Below, in pieces: positions 12,865 through 24,925 of a stretch of 64,000 bases of DNA. The notes below the pieces were generated by a model. That model worked only from the letters and a program-made list of their open reading frames with translations, had not been told where the DNA came from and did not search any database. Position numbers and translations under genes: made by a program. Within the stretch, counting starts at the first letter, position 1. The number at the start of each line of letters is the position of its first letter. Source of the stretch: Pilatotrama ljubarskyi (lineage: Eukaryota; Basidiomycota; Agaricomycetes; Polyporales; Polyporaceae); contig MU277682.1 of the NCBI GenBank assembly GCA_022385805.1, forward strand, positions 429,049-493,048, in the 5' to 3' direction.

Positions 12865-12869
12865 AAAAA
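12865..12869 (-). terminator. RNA polymerase III terminator of tRNA-Ala
   Basis: A run of five T on the minus strand begins 11 bases after the discriminator base of the tRNA, the usual signal and distance for RNA polymerase III termination. Confidence 0.8.
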
Positions 12870-12880
12870 GCAAGGTCTCT

Positions 12881-12951
12881 GGACATTCAGGGAGTCGAAC
12901 CCTGGACCTCACGCATGCGAAGCGTGCGCGCTACCACTGTGCCAAATGCCC
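12881..12951 (-). tRNA. tRNA-Ala, anticodon CGC
   Basis: Read on the minus strand, the 71 bases fold as a complete cloverleaf. There is a 7-bp acceptor stem, a 4-bp D stem, and an anticodon stem CACGC/GCGTG closing loop TTCGCAT with anticodon CGC. The variable loop has 5 nt and the T arm is CAGGG-TTCGACT-CCCTG. The acceptor stem has the G3:U70 pair that defines alanine tRNAs, and the next base (12880) gives discriminator A73. There is no intron. The T arm contains the B box GGTTCGACTCC. Confidence 0.96.
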
Positions 12952-14713
12952 GATGACGTAAAGCACCATTATTCTGTCCTAGTGTGGTACCAGAGTGGTA
13001 ACTGCCTCGCTAACGCTCCGACATGTACTCGAGTAACTTAGTTCGTGAGGTATGTTACAGGCGGCGAAAAACCAAGCAGTACGATCGACCATGCAAGGTA
13101 CCTTCGGACATGCATAGGTAAGACGGAAGAGGATTGTACACTAGCTACAAGAGATGTCACAGGGAGATGTCGACATGCCGCAACATGGAAGAAGAGAGTT
13201 ACGACACTTCCTAGCCTGCTTATGCCGTAGCCACAATCTCGAGAGAACAGGGCTCCGCAGAGTCACTGGCACTGTCTCGATAGTAGAGCATGCTAGCATC
13301 GAGCAGCGTGGCATAGCTCTCTGAAGACGAGAGAGAAATTTGTGCTTGAGCTGGTGCTTATTGCTGCCCGCACGTGGCGAAGTGTACCAGGTTCTCACGC
13401 GGTTGATCGCACCGTGCCACCTGTACCGCAGGGCCTGTGGCTGCGGTGCCGCATACCACCTAGAACACAGCAAAGTGGACCAGGAGTAGCACTTATGTAT
13501 TCGGATTCGTATGCGTGGTAGCAGATAAATCCATGGTAGCCGGGGAGAGAGAGCCATCGCCAAAACCATGGCACTGTGCCATCGACTGTACAGTTTAGGG
13601 GGCCTGTACGGAGTGGCTACACACGCGAGATCACCGATTCGACCGCACGTGGGCGCTGTGAAGCCCGGCCAGGCGTGCGAGACAACTCCGTCCTGCCTCC
13701 ATCCTTGTTCCCGCCGTCGTCGTCGCCTCGAGCAACGACGTCTTCAGTCTGTCCCTCAGCGACCTCGCAGGATGCTTCGCTAGAGCGTCCAAGTTTTCAT
13801 AGCTTGCGATGTTGTGCGCTTGTTGCTCTCCTTGCGGACTGTGAGGGTCGCCGCGTACATGCGCCGCTCCTTTCCCTCCCATCGACTTTGCCCTCCCTCT
13901 GCAGCCTATATGCGTCGTCAATCCATCTTGACGACGGTGGCTTTTAATGAATATCTCTGGCAGGGTAGGCCTGCTTCTGCTAACTACGTTTGAGGTCAGC
14001 TCTCTCCACCTGGACCCCACCTGCACCGGGGGCAGACGAAGAGGTGATTTTCGTAGGACACAAGGTAAGTTAGCCTTGATCTTGTCTATCACCCATCCAT
14101 CTTATGCACCTCATGCACCTCCTTACAGAGCTCGTTGAGTTGCGACGTCAAACCCACCATCGGTCGCCCCCACAGCGGAGGCCGCCGCCCGACCACGGAT
14201 TGAGGTCATTATGCCATCCAGCTGAGTCCCGTTTGAGCGCATCTTTACAAGTTCCCCTTCTGCTTTGTGCAGATGTGCGATGCCAATCAGGGGTGCCTTA
14301 TAGTGTGAGTAGCCTGGACAGTGAAAGCCTTCGTTCGCTTCCGCAGTGTCAATTGCCACCCCACCGCCGATAGCTCATGCTTTTTCCTCGTTCCAGGTAC
14401 ACTACGCATGTCTGCATCGTATACCTGCCAATGTATACACCGTCCTCTTCGCCTTTCGAACGACGACCTGAGCGTCATTTCACCGCCCAAGGCCTCCGTA
14501 AGGCGTTTACAGCGAAGTTGCCTGATCAGGCAATGTGATTATGTAAGCCAACCAGGCTATCTTCCTCCAATCGCAAGGTCTCGGCCCGCCACACGATATT
14601 CGACCGGCCTCACGTTGCTCAGCGCGCCAGTCGTCGTCGCCGCCCCACGCCCCCTCAACTGAGTCGACTCTTCAACACCTCTCGTCGCTGCCCTTCCTCC
14701 CTCGCTCCATGAT
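12952..14713. other. Intergenic stretch, tRNA to EPL1
   Basis: About 1.8 kb. Open frames around 13.6-14.1 kb on either strand are unassigned and mutually overlapping; none shows a family match. The last few hundred bases should contain the promoter and leader of EPL1. Nothing else is recognised. Confidence 0.45.
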
Positions 14714-17700
14714 ATGCCCCGTGCCACGCATCCTGGCCCTGCTGCTCTCAGAAACCGTAACCGTGTCACCAACAAGACTCGCCTCAAGGTCATCAAAGAT
14801 ACCATCGAGGCCGACTCTATCGTACTCGATGAGGACGAAGAGAAGGCTAGGGTCGTCTCCACAGCCGGTGTGGACGCTGAGGATGCCAACGTGAGCGTCG
14901 CTTTGCCCTCTTTCCTCGCTGTCTGCGCCGATGTTGGAGGCCCCGATGTGGCAAAATCTGATTGGCTAAGAGCGTGGGAATACTGTTCCGCGGAATGCTG
15001 ACTCAGCATAATCACTTGCCTATCTAGGAACATCACCTGCAAGCCGTCCTCTCCGCTGCCGCCTCCCGACATCAGGCGGCGCGCTCGACGCGCGCCGCTG
15101 AGAAGGAGAGCGCTCCTGCTGCGTACATCCCCACCCCCGACAGCACCGGCATAGTTCAGAATTATGAGGAGCTGTACCCGCCCGGTCGGTGGAAGGACCC
15201 GCAATCCTATGTCAAGTCCTCAGACACTGTTGAAGAGGCTATATCCTTCTCGCTCGCCAATGGGTTCATCTACTACATGGATGAACGCGACAAGGAATGG
15301 CTTGACAAGAACAATGAGGAGGCTCGCGGCGAGGGCACTAGCGCACAGGGCGCAGTCTCTGGCACGAGTACACGCTCCGGTCGCAGCTCGAAGGCCAAGG
15401 GCAAGGAGCCCGATCTGGCCCAACCTGTCCCCATCACTGAGGATGAGTTCGAGCTAGTCATGGCCATCTTCGAGAAGGTCACGCACGAGAAGACGGAATT
15501 CCTCCACCATGTGAGCTTCATACCAGCGTGTCAAGTAGTGCATGTACTGAACAATGTCATAGGGTCTTGAGCAAGGGGCGCCTTTCCCGCCTTTCTCGGA
15601 TTACCAGGACACCTTCGCCGCCCCTCTCAAGCCCGAGATGTTTGCGGTGTATCAGGTCCCGGACTGGGTCCCTCACCCCCAGCTGCTGCTGCGATACGCC
15701 CGCGTCATCTACCCCTACTGGCGGGAACGCCGCCTAGAGCGCGGCGGGCACCGTATTATACCCACCGTCAACGTAAGTGCTTCTTGGGCAACCGCCAGGC
15801 AACACGTGCTGACGCTACTATGCAGCTGGACGAGACTGATACCAAGAATGAATCCTATATATGCTTCAGGCGACGAGAAATCAAGGCTGTCCGCAAGACA
15901 CGAGCGTCTCAAGCATCCTATTCAGACCGAATGGTCCGCTTGCAGACGGAGCTCGGGACCGCACTCGACATCGTACGAATGGTACAGCAGCGCGAAGTCC
16001 TCAAGCGCGATACGCAGTCGCAGAATCACCTCGTCTGGGACAAGCGACATGTACTCGCAGATCTCAAGCGCGCTCATCCATCTCTCGGCGCGAAGGAGGA
16101 CGACGAGCTGTTTCTGGACAGGGAGAGGCCGCCAAAGAAACCGAAGGTGGAGACCAGGTGTGTGCCAACCAGCCTTGGTCGTCTGACCGCATCTAACATA
16201 TGGAGAAACGCAGTCGCCCTCCGATCAAATTGCGGCACCCCCGCGAAAGCGGAGACATGGGTTCACCCATTGCGCCAGCAGAGCCGCAAATTCGCCCGAA
16301 GGAGAGGGAGGCCACGATCCGAAACCTGATCGAGCTCGACTTGCAACAGCGCAAAGAGAAGGACAAGCAATGGGAAGACGTCAGCGATGTGAGTTCTTCA
16401 TATTCGCACCACAATGTCTCGGTCTCATCATTGTAATTGGTACAGTTCCCGTATCAACCGTCTCCGGCACCTCTTGGTTGTCGTCTATTCAAGTTCTATG
16501 CAAAGCGGCCGTCATCCTCGGCAGCATCGTCACCCAACGACGAGGGGATGCAACCGACTCGCGCCGTGCGCATGAGACGGGGACGTGGCGGTCGCCTTTT
16601 GTTCGACCGTCGCGTGAACGTCAAGCTTCGGCCTGCCACTTTTGGCGACGAGGACGAGGATAAGAACGACGATTACCTCCGGCGTCTTGAGGAACGGTTC
16701 AGATATGACGATGACGACGTCCCAGCCGTCGGGCCTGGTGGTCCAGAGGAGCAGGATCGCAAGCTGATCGACGAGGTGCAACCAAAGTAGGCTACATCGC
16801 GTCCTTCTGTTGGCGGCTGTACTAACATTCAGTAGGCACATCTCATTCACGATGGCCCTCTTCAGCGAGCAGGATCATCGGACGTTCGTCACCGACCCGA
16901 GCATCCATGTTTCAACTGCTGAGGGTCGTAAAGTTGTCTGGCCCTTCCAGCCCGGACAACCATGTCTGCTCCCCATCATGCGCCCACCTGCTATCCACGC
17001 CGCTCAACGACAACCGTCCGTTCCTCCCATCGCATCCATCAGTAATCCCGGCGCGACAAGCGCCTCCATTCCGGGCAGTACCAATGGCACCCCCATTTCT
17101 GTTCCTACGCGAGCGAGCTCTCTCGCGAACTTGCGGATATCATCCGCAGGTGGCGTCCGCGCAGTCTCAGGGGGCATGCCAAACGGCGCGTCTCCTCACA
17201 GTACTCCGCCGTCGAGCGCGTCTCTTAACGGCTTTGCTGAAGCTCAGGCCGCTGCTACCGATGGTGGGGAGCAGAAGCCGAAGGCAACGTCGCAGACCAG
17301 TCCCAGTAGTGGCCCCTCTCAGACCGATACCTCTGCTACGTCCGCGACGTCTCCGACCCCTGTCTCCGCTAAGCCGCTCACCTCCACCGCTGCGGTCAAT
17401 GTCCCGAACGTGCCCAACGGTTACCCCATGTCGGCGGTGAACGGTTATCCCGTCATGCCGAAGGGCGGATACATGCAACCTAGTGCACGACACAATGGCC
17501 TGAGCTATCAACAGATGCAGTCGATATCGGCCCTCATGCCCGACAACAATATGAACATTGCTCTCCGCCAACCTGGAGCGTACGTGATGCCCAATGGTGC
17601 CTACCAGATGCAGATGGCCGGAGCGCGACCAATGCAATGGCCAGTCGCCAGCCAGCGTCCCTCCCACAACGGCGGCATCGACAGTTCCAACGGCGCGGAC

Positions 17701-18027
17701 GGCTCTACCTCTCACTTGGGCGCAGGGTCTCCTCCCCGCGCGCCCTCTGCCAATGGCGCTCGCACACCCCAGCTGTCGCGCGCCTTACCGATCAATACGA
17801 ACCATTCGTTGAACGCAGCTCAGGGCAGGGCATCGCCAGCGGCCACACACATCGCGCGTCTCACGCCCCACTCACCATCCCCGCATATCCTCAGCCCAAA
17901 CATGGCCGCTGCGCAGGTCAACGTTCACTCATCACCAACCCGCGCTCCCCAACCTGTGATCCCCACGCCGTCGCCGTCATTGCAGACGAGACAAGTCGTA
18001 GGAGGGTCGGGCGCCGCGGGATACTGA
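14714..18027 (+). CDS. EPL1: Enhancer of polycomb-like protein, NuA4 subunit
   Basis: Scaffold subunit of the NuA4 histone H4/H2A acetyltransferase (piccolo module with Esa1 and Yng2) in the nucleus. Exons are 14714..14890, 15028..15510, 15563..15772, 15826..16157, 16214..16388, 16446..16786 and 16836..18027, giving 969 residues. The N-terminal EPcA domain is clear: basic LRNRNRVTNKTRLKVIKD, then YIPTPDSTGIVQNYEELYPP, then ITEDEFELVMAIFEKVTHEK. The conserved middle WRERRLERGGHRIIPTVNLD and ESYICFRRREIKAVRKTR follows. The C-terminal third is a Ser/Pro/Ala/Asn-rich, probably disordered tail. Another ATG at 14709, in a different frame, precedes the start by five bases and opens a 61-codon frame overlapping exon 1. 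Assignment is firm. Confidence 0.94.
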
Positions 18028-18971
18028 TGGACTTTATGATCTGATCTTCCCCTACTCCGTCTCATATGTTCGTATCCTAGGCAGTCTTTCTCCCCATCAC
18101 TCTGTATTCTTATGTTGCATGGAACTGGTTTAATACGCGCTATCATGAACACAACCGTTCGATCCCTTGTAATGCTTTGCCGGCCCCGTGCGGGATGCAC
18201 TCACGCACTACCAACTGGCGGCCGCCAAGTTCTGAGGCGAGTACTGACAAGTTAGGGTCATCCCCGACTATCCCGTGAAATGTGACAAAGGCTCAACTAT
18301 TTTCTGGTAGGTCGTATCATTTGCATTAGTGCGTTATCGTTCAAGCACTCTTGACCCAGGTCCGCTATGTACGGTGCTGGTTGATCACTCCAGCGTCCGA
18401 CATGCTCGGGGTCCCTGGTTGCATCATGTGGAAGGAGTGCAGATCTGTCTGCACCCTTAGCCTCTTGCCTTTGCCAAGTAGGCATATGTCAACGCGATCG
18501 GACAGTGCTCAGGTACTCTCGTAAGGGGCCGTGCTGCTTGACCACATTGGCGGCAGTGCGAGATGTATACAGTGCTGTCACGGGTGGACCTGGCCAAGAT
18601 GTCCTCACTGTGGCTCTCGTCGCTACTCAACTCTATACTCCTCATTGACTCACAGGTGAGTCACCTCTCTATCTTCGCGCATCCCATCATGTTAACAGTA
18701 TTGCGATGTGTTGCATAGGCCCGTCCGCTCTTCGTCAGGGCGCCTCGCTGTGCATTGGATACGACGAGAGGTATATAGGTACCGTCTGTCTCACGGCCCA
18801 CGTTGCCGCCAAGAAGCTCGGCCTTATCTGCAGCCAGCGGACATGTACCGGTCTTGCAGGATTCCTGTCATTGAATGGCAGAAGGAATGACGGCGCACTA
18901 CTATCGCATCGACGTTTCGGCCTGTGCACCCACTTGCGGACGACTCTGCAGTATAAGAGCGGAAGATTTAC
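18028..18971. other. Intergenic stretch upstream of DUF6533 gene
   Basis: About 0.9 kb with the EPL1 3' untranslated region at its left. No gene is recognised, although a short 5' exon of the downstream membrane-protein gene could lie here. A TATA-like element is annotated separately. Confidence 0.45.
18772..18778 (+). promoter_or_regulatory. TATA-like element upstream of DUF6533 gene
   Basis: TATATAG lies about 194 bases before the proposed start codon of the membrane protein gene. Position fits a core promoter with a short leader. The assignment is by motif only. Confidence 0.4.
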
Positions 18972-20449
18972 ATGGAGAGTGATCTCAGCCCAGCCACCCG
19001 CATCTCCTTTCTGCCTTTGGTTCGTCTGCGTATGGCGGCCGCGTTGAATCGTTATGGCATCGGTGCGTGGCCTGTTCTCGTGCTATCTGTTGATCACAGT
19101 CGAGCCGACGTTATCTTCCCAGTAACCTCTGAGATGGCGTGCGCGGCTACGGCGTTTCTGGTATGGGACACCTTAATTAGTCTCGCTGAAGAGGTATGCC
19201 GAATCCTGCTTGTTATATCGTGGCTAAGCTCTGAGTACCCGTGCGCGTAGGCGGAATACATATGGAGGTACGTCATAACTACGTGTGTGGGTCCGCCATC
19301 GTTTTCAATATTGTTATACAGTGGGCCTAGCGGTTGGGCCAAGTGGATCTTCCTCCTGATCCGACATGTACCATACCTTGTCCAAGGGTAATGCCTGAGG
19401 ACGCATCTCCGCTGATGCACCGAAACTGATTGGGACTTCAGAACAGTGTTGACTCTAGTCGCAATCCCCGGACACGTCTGGGATAGCTTAGCATGCACAG
19501 CATGGATCACCTATCAGCTCGCTGCTATAGAAGCCTTGACCATTGTGGTAGAGATCGTGTTGATTATACGCGGTGAGTCAACGCAATCAAGCGGCCGCAA
19601 CTTCTCTCTGACAATGCTTCGACTCGACTCATCAGTCTATGCCATGTACAACCGTGACCGTGTAGTGTTGGCACTGATTCTCATGCTGTTCGCCGGCGAG
19701 ATCGCCGCCATGTGTACCATCCTCGCCTTGTCGATACCTGAGATTACGTTCAATTCTCAATGCGTCATCACCTCCACCCCGAAAGCCTTCCCGACGTATT
19801 GGTGCGTTTACCAACCGCGCGATGGCCAATTATCATTGACCGAGACCACCTTCAGGATCGTCTCATTGGCATTCGAAACGATGCTGTTCCTCTTGACGCT
19901 GATCAAGTTCCTGGACACCGTCGTGATAACCCAGCTGCGACGGCAGTCTGTCCTCTTCACGCTGATGAGGGACGGTACATGGGCCTATGCCGTCATCTTC
20001 GGTGAGCACGAGATGGCGTATCTCGAGAAGTACGCGATGCTTATGAGTGCCAGCCGTAATGCTGTTGAATACCTTGATGTATCAGATAGAACATAATGCG
20101 CTCGCGGGCGTATGCTACTTGTGAGTTACCCCGCCTTTCGTGGGGATCCAGTACGCAGCTACTCACAAAGAATCCCAGTTGGGAGATATCCGTGATGTCG
20201 TTCGCAGTGCGCTGTGCTCTTCCTCCACCCCACAGCTTCATGTGTATGACTTGCTTGTCTTCACAGGGTTCTCATGTCCTCCTCAATCTGAGACGCCTCG
20301 CACTGGAGCCGCGCGATAGCCTGTATGACGCTGCCTCGTTGACTGTACACTACTCCAGCAGGCCGGCGCGCTCGGAAATGCGCTTCGTGGGAGACGTTGA
20401 GGATATGACCCTTGCAGAGATGCGACGATTGCCCTTGGATCCAGTATGA
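18972..20449 (+). CDS. DUF6533 multi-pass membrane protein
   Basis: Basidiomycete-expanded integral membrane family of unknown function. The model is 18972..19062, 19123..19193, 19251..19267, 19322..19387, 19442..19572, 19636..20001, 20054..20120, 20179..20206 and 20267..20449, giving 339 residues in nine exons. The DUF6533 start is TAFLVWDTLISLAEEAEYIW followed by WAKWIFLLIRHVPYL. Family landmarks later on include VYAMYNRDR, AVMLLNTLMYQIEHNALAG and SFAGSHVLLNLRRLA, each rebuilt only by splicing at canonical sites. About seven hydrophobic segments are visible. The 63-nt intron 19573..19635 has no stop and a length divisible by three, so retention would insert 21 residues in frame. The first exon and start are the weak part; an upstream start cannot be excluded. 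Confidence 0.82.
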
Positions 20450-20748
20450 GCATCAGCTTGACACGATACGTTCTGTGAAATGTAGCCAAGGCCTATGTAC
20501 AGTCCGTAGACGCATGACCACCCTGGAGTGTTCGGAACAGTTGCAGCACGCTGCAAATGTGCTTAAGCTCGAGAGTCGGCGTCAGCCTTCGCTTGGTCGG
20601 ACGAGAGTGGCGGGGGCAGCGCGATGACTCGGTCGCGGAGGTATGCATTATGACAGCGCACAGCTATAGTACACATATGGTTCAATAAGGTACCGAATCT
20701 ACTCGAATAGCTACGTAATCCCTTAGACGCAACGCAATGCAATCGCAT

Positions 20749-23700
20749 TCACGCCTGGTGCACACTCGCGAGGCCTGAATGAACGGCACCCGATCCAGGG
20801 GGGCCCGTGCTCGCGGGACGTCCAAGCAGTGATTTCGGCTCAAGTTTGAAGCGATGCTTGGCCTTCGCCTGCTTCCTCTTCAGACGCTCCTTGCAGCGTT
20901 CGCAGAGTGATCCTGAGGAGCCAGAAGCTGTCATCCGCTTACAGTGCTTACTGCTGCACGGCGTCTGCTAGTACGTTCTTCAGCACAGGTTCGGGTTGAT
21001 ACACACTCCGTGCACGACGACTCACCTTGTCAGCAACAGATGGAACGGCAGCATTCTGCGAACCGTGCTGAGGTGGCATGCTCTCTGCGAGGTATTGAGA
21101 ATATACCCCCGACGGCCCGGCCATATTTGGTACGGGCATCATAGGGGCGTCGACCCTGAACTGGGAGAATGCCCCTCCGGACTCATAGTCTCCCTCGTCC
21201 CGTTTCCGCTTCATGCTAGACCCCGATCCAGTACCTTCTTTCGCAGGCGCGTCGTATTGTGCGTTTTGGTACGTCTCCCCGGTGCGCACGATGAACGTCG
21301 AGAACCTTCGCCGACTACTTGCGTCTGAGGAAGATGATGGACCGGGTTCGGCATTCTTGTCCTGCTGAGACTCAGGAGGCTCGGATGACTGATCGGAGAA
21401 GGTGTTGTAGAAAGTGTGCGAGGTCGGTTGGCGCTGTTGCTCCTCATGCGACTGTTCGCCTTCTTGTTGCGACGACGAGGGCTGAGGCGGAGGCGGTGAG
21501 GAATGGTAGTTCGGCGGCGGCGGCGGGTATGCATACGGATACGACTGCGGAGGAGGCGGGTAGGGCTGTCCGGGTTGAGGGCTCGCGTGCGCTGGTGGGG
21601 GATAGCCCTGTCCCGGCGGAGGAGGGTACGGGTGGCCAGGCGGTGGCGGATACGGAGGCCCGGGATAGCCGTATGGCTGACCAGGGTACGGGTACGGGTA
21701 CGATCCGTATGGAGGATGGTACATCGGCGGTGGAGGGAGGTACTGTCCCTTCCCCGGGGAGTATGGGTAGCCATAGTTGGGCGGAGGCGGATACGGAGGC
21801 ATGTATGGGGGCTGCATGAAGTAAGGGTATCCATTCGGTGGAGGCGGGTATGGGGGCTGAGGAGGGATCTGTGACCCATCCGCGTTTTGAGAAGCAGTCG
21901 AAGTCACAGCATCGGCAGCATTAGACTGGGGAGCAGTGCTTGCTATGGCGGCTTGCGACGAAGAAGTATCCTGGGTTCGCTGGTCTGCAGAGACCACCTG
22001 CTCGGCGCTAGACTGCTCAGACGCCTTCGCCTTCGCCTTGCCTTTGCCTCTTGCGCGCTTTTTCGGTGCAGGAGCGGGCGCGGACGACGCTGCGGGAGCA
22101 GGAACTGTTCCGCTGTTCTGAAGCGTCTGTTGAGGATCGATACCGTCTGGCTGCGTGCTTGAGGACTGCGCCTCAGCCGCCGTTGGACCAGAGATGGCGG
22201 CGAAGCTTGTCGTCTAGGGTGCACAACGCACACTTAGTCGGTCGATTGATGTACAGAAGAAACCGGACAAACCTTTTGATGGCACGTCTTGATCTTCGCA
22301 GCCTCTTCAGGAGATAGCGGGTCCATGAACACAATGCTGTTCTGGTCTGACACGGGCATGCTGCTGAAGATAGATGTAGACGAGCTGCCCGCCGCAGACG
22401 GAGACGTCTGTCCGGAAGGCTGCACGCGATGTAACACCGACGGGGCAATGGAGCCGTCACCTGAAGTGTGTTCTACAGACACACCCACATTCGAATCAAC
22501 GCCTCCTGCTCCGCTTGGACCAGCAGTCGAACCACAGTCGCCACTCTGCGGAGCACCGGCAGAACCGTTGCCTTCCGTCGCAGCCGCCTCGCTCTTCTTC
22601 TTCCGCTTCTTGCTCTTTTTCTCGCCCTGCTCACCACTAGGCGTCCTGCTCCCTCTTACCTTCCCCTCCACCTCCATCTTCACCTTCTCGATGTTGCCGT
22701 CTGCGAGTTCGGGCGGGATGAGCCCGCTGTCCCGGAGCGCCTTCAGCCGCCGCCCCGCGCGGTCCCTCGATCGACACAGGTCACACATCTTCCATGGGTT
22801 ACTCGGGGAGAGCAGGTTCGCGCACGACTTGATAGAGCAGACATGGTTCGTCCGTCGCGTACCGCGTGCGGCGGGAGGCACACCGTGGATGGGCTCTCCG
22901 AGGGGCGTCTCGTCGAGCGGCTCGCCGTCTGTGCTAATTGTGTCTCCCTGCGATGGCTGGACGTTCACCCCTGACTCCGCTACGACGTGAGGGCCAGAGT
23001 ATTCTGAGCCGACGCTCGCGTCGCGCAGGTGGCGCTCGATCTCTTCCAGCTCAAGCGGAAGGTCCGCCTCGTCCGTCTCCGGGCTCATGCTCCGGCCCTC
23101 CTGATCCCCTTCGCCACTTCCGGTGCTTGTAGCGCGTACGCCGACGGCGGCGGCCCACCCGTCGTACACCTGTGCCTTTACCTCCTTGTCGCGCACGCGC
23201 TTGAGCTTGCTATGGTGTCGATTCTGTATGCGATGCCGCTCGCAGCGGAGGTACTGGTAGTCCCCTGGCAGGATCTCACGACAGTGCGACACCGTGCACA
23301 TGCGCGGGGGCCGGGGAGCGGGCTTGCCGTCCGGAGTGGGCTGCGCGGCACCGGAAGATGAAGGTCCCGCCGGCGGTGAGGATGACCCAGGGCCTTCTGG
23401 AGGGGAGGCCGCGTATTCGTGCCAGATCTCGTCGTCGGGAGGGAGAGGCGGCAGACCCTGCTCTGCGCGGCGCTTGTCCTCCTCCTCGCGCAACTTCTGC
23501 AGCTCCTGCACGGCGACCTCCTTCTCCTTCCTCCACTTCGCGCGCTTCGTCGTGCCGTAGTTGCGGTACCGGTTCCGGCACGGCTCGCACATCTTGAAGA
23601 ACGAGTTGCCGGCGATGAGCGTCTTGCAGCCCTTGATCGAGCAGAAGCGCGGCGGGAGCTGGCCGCCGTCGGCGGGCGGAGGGACCGCGCCCACAGGCAC

Positions 23701-24925
23701 GGTGGGCCCGGATGTGATGCGGACGGAGAGGTTAAGGTTCGGTACGGCCTTGAGCACTTCGGCGAGGACGGGGTGGATCTCGGGGGCGGGTGGGGGTGGG
23801 GGTGGGCCTGTGCTCTGCGAATGCTGCGGATGGTGTTGATGATGCGGTGTAAGGTAGTGCGACGGGTTATGTGAGGTGTGCTGCGACGGAGGCGGCTGCA
23901 GAGATTGTGCGGGGTGCTGTTGCGGCTGCGACTGGTGGAATTGCTGTTCATGTTGAGCAAAGAGGTCGTGTTCGCCGGATTGCTGTTGTCCCTGAGGCAG
24001 GGTCAATGCGCCTGCGAGCTCGGAGGCCTGCGAAAAGAGGCGAGGGTCGAGTGCTCGAGGGTCCCAGGACTGAGCGAAATCGAAGGGTTGGGAGTTCTCA
24101 TCATTGATCTGTGGGACCTGTGAGGGGGACTACGGCTTGTCAGCGCCCCATAAATGGATCGCAGCGGATGATTGCAGGGATTGTAGTATGCTCTCCAGGA
24201 CGAGCCGAAGGAGAGGGTTCGCGGAACACTTTGATCACTATTCAAAGGCAGAGAAGTACACGCATGCAGCCCGACTTGCAGGTGTCGGCCGGTGTCCGCA
24301 CAAAAGACATGTCATCCACCAAGGTGGCACGGAGCGGTCTGAAGTGCATCATTCGATGAGCGCACTCGGCCCAATCCATACATCGGACGCGTCGGATGCG
24401 CGCTTCATAGGGCAGATTTGGGTGCTCGTGGAGGTAGTAGGTTGTGTGTCTCACCCTTGCTGCTGGATGACTCCAAGATGTCTATCAGCTCACCTCATAA
24501 GGGCGCGATGGGCCCGCAACCGGCTCAGGCGGTGGTGGGGGCATCTCCCGCTCTTGCTGAGTAGTGTCGTCATCTGGCATCCATACGACCGGCTGGCCAG
24601 TCTGGGCAGAGTTGAGAAGGGCCTTCTCCATCTTGCGTTTGGCGCGTTTCGTAGTCGCATATATGCGGTGACGACCGCGACACTCCTCGCACATCTTGTG
24701 CGGGTACTCTGGCGCGAGCACGGCCGCGCATCCCTTCACTGAGCATCGTTTCGCGTCGGGATCATCCTGTGCAGGCTGCGTCTGGGATGCGTCGTCATTG
24801 TGCGCGTCCTGGGCGTGGCCGTAGTGCGCGACGTTGTTGGCGGCGGTGGGGGGCGGGGGATAAGGGGGAGCAGGCCCGGAAGTGACATTAGGGAAGGAGA
24901 CATGCTCGCGATAGTAGGAGCTCAT
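20749..24925 (-). CDS. Five-repeat cysteine-motif protein of unknown function
   Basis: Large, apparently nuclear protein that I cannot assign to a named family. The model is complement of 20749..20967, 21026..22213, 22273..24129 and 24494..24925, all phase 0, giving 1231 residues. Five copies of C-x4-C-x12-C-x2-[CH] are present, starting near residues 61 (CSVKGC), 307 (CSIKGC), 422 (CTVSHC), 575 (CSIKSC) and 1163 (CSSKHC). Each is followed by a basic stretch such as RNRYRNYGTTKRAKWRKEK. The third copy ends C-x2-H. The shared 12-residue spacing argues for zinc-binding modules. Between copies lie Gln/His/Pro-rich and Ser-rich linkers, a Lys-rich patch (KKRARGKGKAKAKA) and a Pro/Tyr/Gly-rich region at about residues 880-1010. 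The intron between exons 1 and 2 is long (364 nt), so two adjacent genes remain possible. A DNA- or RNA-binding role is inference. Confidence 0.72.
21490..21870 (-). repeat. Coding low-complexity Pro/Tyr/Gly repeat region
   Basis: Imperfect short repeats on the minus strand encode units such as PPYPPPP, YPYPYPGQPYGYPG and GHPYPPPPGQGYPPP within the third exon of the cysteine-motif gene. The region resembles the disordered, tyrosine-rich tracts seen in phase-separating RNA-binding proteins. It is likely prone to length variation. Confidence 0.8.

Noticed and set aside
14557..15204. Minus-strand open frame of 215 codons
   Set aside because: It lies antisense to EPL1 exons, whose coding frame is strongly supported.
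20941..20964. Possible 24-nt intron just inside the last exon of the cysteine-motif gene
   Set aside because: GT and AG are present but 24 nt is too short for splicing, and reading through gives the fifth C-x4-C-x12-C-x2-C module.
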